Source: CAZOVK01 sp964583165 (lineage in GTDB: Bacteria > Bacillota > Clostridia > Lachnospirales > WRAX01). From it: DNA of 36,040 bases. Each line of letters begins with the position of its first letter. Positions within the stretch are counted from its first letter, which is position 1. Below the pieces are notes generated by a model. The model was not told where the DNA came from. It worked only from the letters and a program-made list of their open reading frames with translations, and searched no databases. Shown in pieces: positions 32,033 through 36,040 of the stretch. The stretch lies in contig CAZOVK010000017.1 in the NCBI GenBank assembly GCA_964583165.1, positions 1 to 36,040 on the forward strand. The letters are read 5' to 3'. The position numbers and the translations under genes were made by a program.

Positions 32033-32752
32033 ATGGCTGACTGGAACCCTTGGCACGGTTGCCAAAAAATAAGCGCTGGTTGTGAAAACTGTTATGTCTA
32101 CCGCATGGACGAGAAGTACGGCAATAACAGCCGAATAGTGAAGAAAACGGGCAATTTCTACGCGCCTGTTCGCCGTGACCGCCAAAGACAATACAAAATA
32201 CCTGCGGGTGAGACGGTCTGGCTCTGCTTCACGTCTGATTTTCTCATTGATGAAGCCGACGAATGGCGCGCTGAAGCGTGGGCAATGATACGCGAACGCC
32301 GCGACTTGGAGTTTTTCTTTATCACTAAACGCATTGACAGACTCGAGCGCGTTTTGCCCTCAAACTGGGGCGTGGGCTATGAAAACGTGGGTATCGGTTG
32401 TACTTGTGAGAATCAAGACAGGGCAGATTATAGGTTGCCGATTTTTCTATCTCTTCCTATTAAAAAGAGGGTCATAATATGCGAGCCGGTTTTGGGGCCA
32501 ATTAATTTGTCGAAGCATCTCGACAGCCGTATTGACAGTGTTGTTGTCGGCGGTGAGAGCGGGGAGAATGCGCGGGTTTGTGACTATAACTGGATTCTGG
32601 ACATACGCGAACAATGTATAAACGCCCGCGTGAATTTCGCTTTTAGACAGACGGGGGCGAGGTTTTTGAAGGGCGGTAGGCTTTACCGCGTGAAAAGGCG
32701 GTTTCAGCACAGTCAGGCGAAGAAGGCGGGGATTGATGTTGTGTTTGACTGA
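32033..32752 (+). CDS. DUF5131 family protein (phage Gp37/Gp68-like, three-cysteine motif)
   Basis: A 239-residue protein starting MADWNPWHGCQKISAGCENCY. Its three cysteines (10, 17, 20; C-x6-C-x2-C) and the flanking W-N-P-W-G-C define the Gp37/Gp68 group, thought to be related to radical-SAM-like iron-sulfur proteins. Other family blocks: VWLCFTSDFLIDEADEWRAEAWAMIRERRDLEFFFITKR, RVIICEPVLGPINL and VVVGGESGENARVCD. The function is unknown. Many relatives stand beside a TcmP partner gene; none is present here. GGGGG lies 4 nt before ATG 32033. A pore-loop channel gene follows after 66 nt in the same direction. Confidence 0.86.
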   Translation: MADWNPWHGCQKISAGCENCYVYRMDEKYGNNSRIVKKTGNFYAPVRRDRQRQYKIPAGETVWLCFTSDFLIDEADEWRAEAWAMIRERRDLEFFFITKRIDRLERVLPSNWGVGYENVGIGCTCENQDRADYRLPIFLSLPIKKRVIICEPVLGPINLSKHLDSRIDSVVVGGESGENARVCDYNWILDIREQCINARVNFAFRQTGARFLKGGRLYRVKRRFQHSQAKKAGIDVVFD

Positions 32753-32818
32753 CAATGCGAAAAGGTCAGTTGACTTGTAAGCAATAACACGTTTATCAAA
32801 CAAAGGAGAGTTAGTCGA

Positions 32819-33721
32819 ATGGATAAAGTATTAATCGTCGTCGTTATCACGATTATCTCAATAGTAATTATTTTTTTAGCAATAGAATATTTGTGTGATA
32901 TTTGTAAATTCTTTGCTAGGGCATGTGTTCTTATGCGAGATTATTTTATGTTAAATAAGCTGATAACAACGGTGGTTCTCTTCTTGATTGGCATTCAGGT
33001 AATAATGTTTTCTATATCATCAAACATAAGCATAATTTTACGCACTATTGTCATTGTTTGCTCCTTAGTAATCATGTTTATCACACTAGGGTCGATGACG
33101 GTGTTATTAGATAAGATTGCGAATGTTCTCATGGAGGTCAAGGATGACAGATTTGCAAAAGACTTCTTTATTATTCTTCTTGCCACCTCTATATATTGGC
33201 CTATAACTAATTATTTTAGCGATTCTAGTCAATTGGTAGGAATCCTAATTATTTCTTTTCAATCAATTTCGTATCTGTTGGTCTTGAAGTCATTCTATAC
33301 GATATTGATTAAGCCATTTGGTGTGTTTACTAAGAATCAACCGGAATTGACTACAGCAGGACTTAGGCGTATGTTAAAATACATAATTGCTGTTTCACTG
33401 ATACTGTTTGCTGTGCTGTTAATCAATGCAGCTTCAATAGTCTTTTGTCTTTCACAACTTTTTGGCGCCTACAATTGCAGTTTATCGTATATTGAGGCGC
33501 TCTACTTTACAGCCATTACTTTTACGACCATTGGCTACGGCGATATTTACCCCACCCAATTTCCTAGTCAACTATTGTCCGTTATATTTGCCTTATCTAG
33601 CGTTTTTATTCTCATAATTTACATAGCTTCCCTATTGAGTTTAATCGGCAATGCGAATCAGAATAATCGCAAGAAGGTCATTAAACATAGAAAGAAAGTA
33701 ATCCTTGTCAAACGACCGTAA
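32819..33721 (+). CDS. Pore-loop potassium channel family protein
   Basis: A 300-residue membrane protein with about five N-terminal helices (first about 3-22), a further helix near 187-210, and a C-terminal Ion_trans_2-type pore. The filter is FTAITFTTIGYGDIYP, with T237-I-G-Y-G-D242, the K+ channel signature. The last helix is followed by a basic tail (NNRKKVIKHRKKVILVKRP). There is no RCK/TrkA domain. The DNA is clearly more AT-rich than glyA and the DUF5131 gene on either side, suggesting acquisition from elsewhere. AAAGGAG lies about 10 nt before ATG 32819. It is the second K+ channel gene within about 2.4 kb. Confidence 0.88.
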   Translation: MDKVLIVVVITIISIVIIFLAIEYLCDICKFFARACVLMRDYFMLNKLITTVVLFLIGIQVIMFSISSNISIILRTIVIVCSLVIMFITLGSMTVLLDKIANVLMEVKDDRFAKDFFIILLATSIYWPITNYFSDSSQLVGILIISFQSISYLLVLKSFYTILIKPFGVFTKNQPELTTAGLRRMLKYIIAVSLILFAVLLINAASIVFCLSQLFGAYNCSLSYIEALYFTAITFTTIGYGDIYPTQFPSQLLSVIFALSSVFILIIYIASLLSLIGNANQNNRKKVIKHRKKVILVKRP

Positions 33722-33733
33722 ATGTGTTATAGT
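33705..33733 (+). promoter_or_regulatory. SigA-type promoter of glyA, inside the end of the channel gene
   Basis: TTGTCA (33705-33710), a 17-nt spacer, and TATAGT (33728-33733). The predicted start near 33740 is 19 nt before the TTG start codon. A second TATAAT at 33739-33744 would start inside the ribosome binding site and is less likely. Confidence 0.6.
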
Positions 33734-33758
33734 AAAATTATAATGGGAGGTGTTTGGA

Positions 33759-34988
33759 TTGTTTGACTTATCAATTTTACAGGCTGCTGACCCTGAGCTT
33801 GCCGAGGCTATACGCCTTGAGATGGAGCGTCAAAGCCGCAACATAGAGCTTATCGCGAGCGAGAATTTCGTTTCCGATGCCGTTATGTCGGCTATGGGTT
33901 CGCCGCTTACGAACAAGTATGCGGAGGGTTATCCGGGACGCCGCTATTACGGCGGTTGTGAATGTGTTGACATAGCAGAGCGTTTGGCTATTTCTCGCGC
34001 TAAGAAACTTTTCGGCGCAGAACACGCCAATGTTCAGACTCATTCGGGCGCACAGGCTAACACAGCCGTTTTCTTCGCCGTACTTAACCCGGGCGATACA
34101 TTCCTTGGCATGAATCTTGCCCACGGCGGACATCTGACGCACGGCAGCCCGATTACGGTTTCCGGCAAGTATTTTAATGCTGTTTCTTATGGTGTTGACG
34201 AAGAAACAGGCCTTATTAACTATGACGAGGTTCGCCGCTTGGCTCATGAGCACAAGCCGAAACTCATTCTTGCGGGCGCGTCGGCGTATCCGCGTGTTAT
34301 TGATTTTGAAAAGTTCGCTGAAATCGCGAAAGAAGTCGGCGCGTACTTCATGGTTGACATGGCGCATATCGCAGGCCTTGTCGCTACGGGTCATCATCCG
34401 TCGCCCGTTCCGTTTGCTGATTTCGTGACGACAACGACGCATAAGACATTGCGCGGCCCACGCGGCGGCTTGATTCTTTGCAAAAAAGAACACGCTAAGC
34501 TCATTGATAAGGCTGTTTTCCCCGGTATTCAAGGTGGCCCGCTTATGCACATTATCGCCGCAAAGGCTGTTGCTTTCGGCGAGGCGCTTCTACCTTCGTT
34601 TACAGAGTATAGCCAACAGGTCATCAACAACGCGCAGGCTCTTGCTCATGCCCTTCAAGGTCACGGCTTCAAGCTTCTGACAGACGGCACGGATAATCAC
34701 CTCATGCTTGTTGACCTCCGCAACATGGGTGTTACGGGCAAAGAGATGGAGAAGCGCATGGATGAAGTTCACATCACATGCAACAAAAACTCTATCCCGA
34801 ACGACCCCGAAAGCCCGTTCACAACTAGCGGCATCCGCCTAGGTACACCGGCCGTTACATCACGCGGCATGGTTGAAGCTGACATGGTTGAAATCGCAGA
34901 GCTTATCTACTTAACGGCAACGGCGTTTGAAGAAAAGAAAGAAGAAATCGCCGCCCGCGCTAAGAAATTGACAGAGAAACTTCAATAA
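33759..34988 (+). CDS. glyA: Serine hydroxymethyltransferase
   Basis: A 409-residue PLP enzyme of normal length. The PLP lysine is Lys229 in VTTTTHKTLRGPRGGLI. Other hallmarks: RQSRNIELIASENFVSDAVMSAMGSPLTNKYAEGYPGRRYYGGCECVD at the N-terminus and TSGIRLGTPAVTSRGM near the C-terminus. It interconverts serine plus tetrahydrofolate with glycine plus methylene-tetrahydrofolate in the cytoplasm. The frame opens at GTG 33750, but that codon overlaps the GGGAGG ribosome binding site (33745-33750); TTG 33759 is correctly spaced (8 nt) and gives MFDLSILQAADPELAEAI. It is a single-gene transcript with its own terminator. Confidence 0.97.
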   Translation: MFDLSILQAADPELAEAIRLEMERQSRNIELIASENFVSDAVMSAMGSPLTNKYAEGYPGRRYYGGCECVDIAERLAISRAKKLFGAEHANVQTHSGAQANTAVFFAVLNPGDTFLGMNLAHGGHLTHGSPITVSGKYFNAVSYGVDEETGLINYDEVRRLAHEHKPKLILAGASAYPRVIDFEKFAEIAKEVGAYFMVDMAHIAGLVATGHHPSPVPFADFVTTTTHKTLRGPRGGLILCKKEHAKLIDKAVFPGIQGGPLMHIIAAKAVAFGEALLPSFTEYSQQVINNAQALAHALQGHGFKLLTDGTDNHLMLVDLRNMGVTGKEMEKRMDEVHITCNKNSIPNDPESPFTTSGIRLGTPAVTSRGMVEADMVEIAELIYLTATAFEEKKEEIAARAKKLTEKLQ

Positions 34989-34998
34989 ATATGCATTC

Positions 34999-35034
34999 AA
35001 ACAGGTTGTCGAGGAATCGGCGGCCTGTTTTTTT
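34999..35034 (+). terminator. Rho-independent terminator of glyA
   Basis: AAACAGG (34999-35005) pairs with CCTGTTT (35024-35030), followed by TTTT. The 18-nt interior can pair further. Confidence 0.8.
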
Positions 35035-35119
35035 GTCGCAAATGTGGCTGTAATAAATATTTTGTCGCGTTTTGGTGAAAATAAACCGTGACGAAGTTAC
35101 AAATTGAAAGGATGATGTT

Positions 35120-35533
35120 ATGTTTTCAAGATTTGCAGCCTTTTTTTGCGCTATGTTGTTGAGTGTCACGTTGTTTACGACGGTTTTTGCCGCTTCACCT
35201 AAGGCAAGCCCATCCGTAAGCCCAAGCCCCGCCGCTTCACCGTCAGAATCAGTAGCACCCTCGCAAAGCCCCGCTGTGACAACGCCACAGACCAGCGACA
35301 CAGCGAAAAAGTGGGAAGAACTCACAGACAAGCAGAAGAGCGAAATATACGAGCTGAACAACAAAATCGCTGACCTTGAGTTTAAGATGTTAGAGAAATA
35401 CGCTCAATGGGGCGTGATTGATAAAGACACACAAACAGAAGTTAAATCACGCATACAGGCAAAGAACGACAGAGTACGCAAAGAGGGTAAAATGCCAAGG
35501 TTCTTTATGCGTAAAGAAGCAATGAAGAAGTAG
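35120..35533 (+). CDS. Secreted DUF2680-like protein with Ser/Pro-rich linker
   Basis: A 137-residue exported protein. The Sec signal peptide (about 1-24) ends VFA-AS, a good signal peptidase I site. A low-complexity SPS/SPA-rich linker runs about 25-58. The C-terminal helical domain (about 62-125) is LTDKQKSEIYELNNKIADLEFKMLEKYAQWGVIDKDTQTEVKSRIQAKNDRVRKEG, resembling DUF2680 (YckD-type) domains with their K-Y-x-x-x-G-V-x-D/T-K turn. The function is unknown. AAAGGATGATG precedes ATG 35120, and a terminator follows. The Pro/Ser spacer could carry the domain through the cell wall. Confidence 0.78.
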   Translation: MFSRFAAFFCAMLLSVTLFTTVFAASPKASPSVSPSPAASPSESVAPSQSPAVTTPQTSDTAKKWEELTDKQKSEIYELNNKIADLEFKMLEKYAQWGVIDKDTQTEVKSRIQAKNDRVRKEGKMPRFFMRKEAMKK

Positions 35534-35540
35534 TGATAAA

Positions 35541-35568
35541 AGGCGGCGTGCAGGCCGCCTATTTTATT
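35541..35568 (+). terminator. Rho-independent terminator
   Basis: AGGCGGC (35541-35547) pairs with GCCGCCT (35554-35560) across a 6-nt loop, followed by ATTTTATT. It ends the DUF2680-like gene. Confidence 0.8.
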
Positions 35569-35570
35569 GC

Positions 35571-35598
35571 TTGAATAATTGTTGAAAACGCATATAAT
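35571..35598 (+). promoter_or_regulatory. SigA-type promoter of the small gene at 35628
   Basis: TTGAAT (35571-35576), a 16-nt spacer, and TATAAT (35593-35598). The predicted start is about 23 nt before the ATG. Confidence 0.6.
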
Positions 35599-35627
35599 TT
35601 TACTATATTCTAGTCTTAGGAGAAAAT

Positions 35628-35930
35628 ATGAGGGTAGCTTGTCGCATTATTACGGAAGGCTTTGATGATGAAACAAAACTTGTGGTTGTCAGTTATTTAA
35701 CTGCTGTTTTAGAAAAATACCATATTGGTCAACCGGATGTATCAGATATAACCACCTATTGGAAAAATAACAAACTTGGGGAAATTAACTGTGAGTTTGT
35801 CATAAACGATAATATTTTTGATAACATAAAACAAGAGATAGCGGACAATTGGCAATTGGATGTGGCTGATAAAAACTGGAGTAATATCCATTGCCCGAAA
35901 GTAGAATTTATATGGATGAGAAAAGTGTAA
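35628..35930 (+). CDS. Hypothetical protein, 100 residues, AT-rich gene
   Basis: Not recognised. The 100-residue product is soluble and mixed alpha/beta: strand-like MRVACRIITEG, a helix TKLVVVSYLTAVLEKYHI, strand-like LGEINCEFVIND, a helix NIFDNIKQEIADNW, then a Trp-rich end (WSNIHCPKVEFIWMRKV). Three cysteines (5, 55, 89) are spaced without a metal-site pattern. No signal peptide or membrane helix. The ribosome binding site AGGAGA precedes ATG 35628, and a good promoter and the terminator upstream isolate it as one transcript. It is visibly more AT-rich than the core genes, like the channel gene at 32819, which suggests acquisition. The small size and standalone promoter would fit an immunity or accessory protein, but nothing shows that. 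Confidence 0.7.
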   Translation: MRVACRIITEGFDDETKLVVVSYLTAVLEKYHIGQPDVSDITTYWKNNKLGEINCEFVINDNIFDNIKQEIADNWQLDVADKNWSNIHCPKVEFIWMRKV

Positions 35931-35991
35931 TTATCTCACTGCTATATTATGTTTTCTTTTTATCAAATTATGGCGCGTGGAGTAATTTTTG

Positions 35992-36020
35992 TTGACAGTG
36001 GATATACTACATGGTAAAAT
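35992..36020 (+). promoter_or_regulatory. SigA-type promoter for a gene beyond the right edge
   Basis: TTGACA (35992-35997), a 17-nt spacer, and TAAAAT (36015-36020). No start codon with a ribosome binding site follows within the remaining 20 nt. Confidence 0.7.
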
Positions 36021-36040
36021 TCTATTGATATAGGACAACT

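Noticed and set aside
33777..34550. 257-codon minus-strand open frame inside glyA
   Set aside because: It is a shadow of the highly conserved glyA reading frame; the translation is basic and unlike any family.
36001..36014. Possible BlaI/MecI-type operator in the last promoter spacer (GATATACTACATGG)
   Set aside because: Only one half-site resembles TACTACA and no symmetric partner is present.

Overview
The window looks like a chromosomal segment of an endospore-forming Firmicute, most likely a member of Clostridia of moderate GC content. The evidence is spmA/spmB, two CotF-type coat proteins, an HPr with both His15 and Ser46, a WalK-type kinase with a YycH-like partner, strong GGAGG-type ribosome binding sites, and the CvpA + DUF5711 pair common in Clostridia. 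No phage, insertion sequence, CRISPR array, rRNA or tRNA was seen.

Layout. (1) 1-4941, minus strand: an oligopeptide ABC transporter operon in the order oppF-oppA-oppB-oppC-oppD. oppD runs off the left edge. A promoter at 4993-5021 overlaps a GntR/FadR-like palindrome, and hairpins lie on both sides of oppA. (2) 5118-6700, plus: a MATE exporter behind a structured leader. (3) 6717-14303, minus: a tightly packed run encoding type II topoisomerase subunits B and A (ParE/ParC-like, divergent), a YkvI-like LeuT-fold membrane protein, a DUF5711 beta-propeller, CvpA and a GNAT acetyltransferase. (4) 14364-16193: a sporulation block with spmAB on the minus strand and two small coat genes on the plus strand, separated by back-to-back candidate sporulation sigma promoters. 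(5) 16252-17414: ptsH (HPr) preceded by a cluster of Spo0A-like boxes, then an XRE regulator. (6) 17435-22424, plus: Nudix hydrolase, a fused tandem-GNAT protein, an S10 serine carboxypeptidase, an aminopeptidase P and another GNAT. Two of these genes carry an identical 24-bp extended -10 promoter. (7) 22421-30297, minus: rplS, lepB, smc, walK and a YycH-like gene. (8) 30401-33721: an AraC/GyrI-like regulator, a TMEM175 potassium channel that is probably read from a leaderless mRNA, a DUF5131 three-cysteine protein and an AT-rich pore-loop potassium channel. (9) 33705-36040: glyA, a secreted DUF2680-like protein, an unrecognised small AT-rich gene and a strong promoter pointing off the right edge.

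Most of the segment is housekeeping. The most interesting parts are the regulatory architecture (opp palindrome, Spo0A boxes, divergent sporulation promoters, reused promoter module, leaderless channel gene, non-canonical oppD start) and two small accessory groups: the acetyltransferase/peptidase island and the DUF5131/channel group. I did not find a clearly new multi-gene system. The DUF5131/channel pair and the peptidase-acetyltransferase island are the best candidates to follow up. Several starts have been moved downstream of the longest open frame because the longer version would begin upstream of the promoter or of the ribosome binding site.
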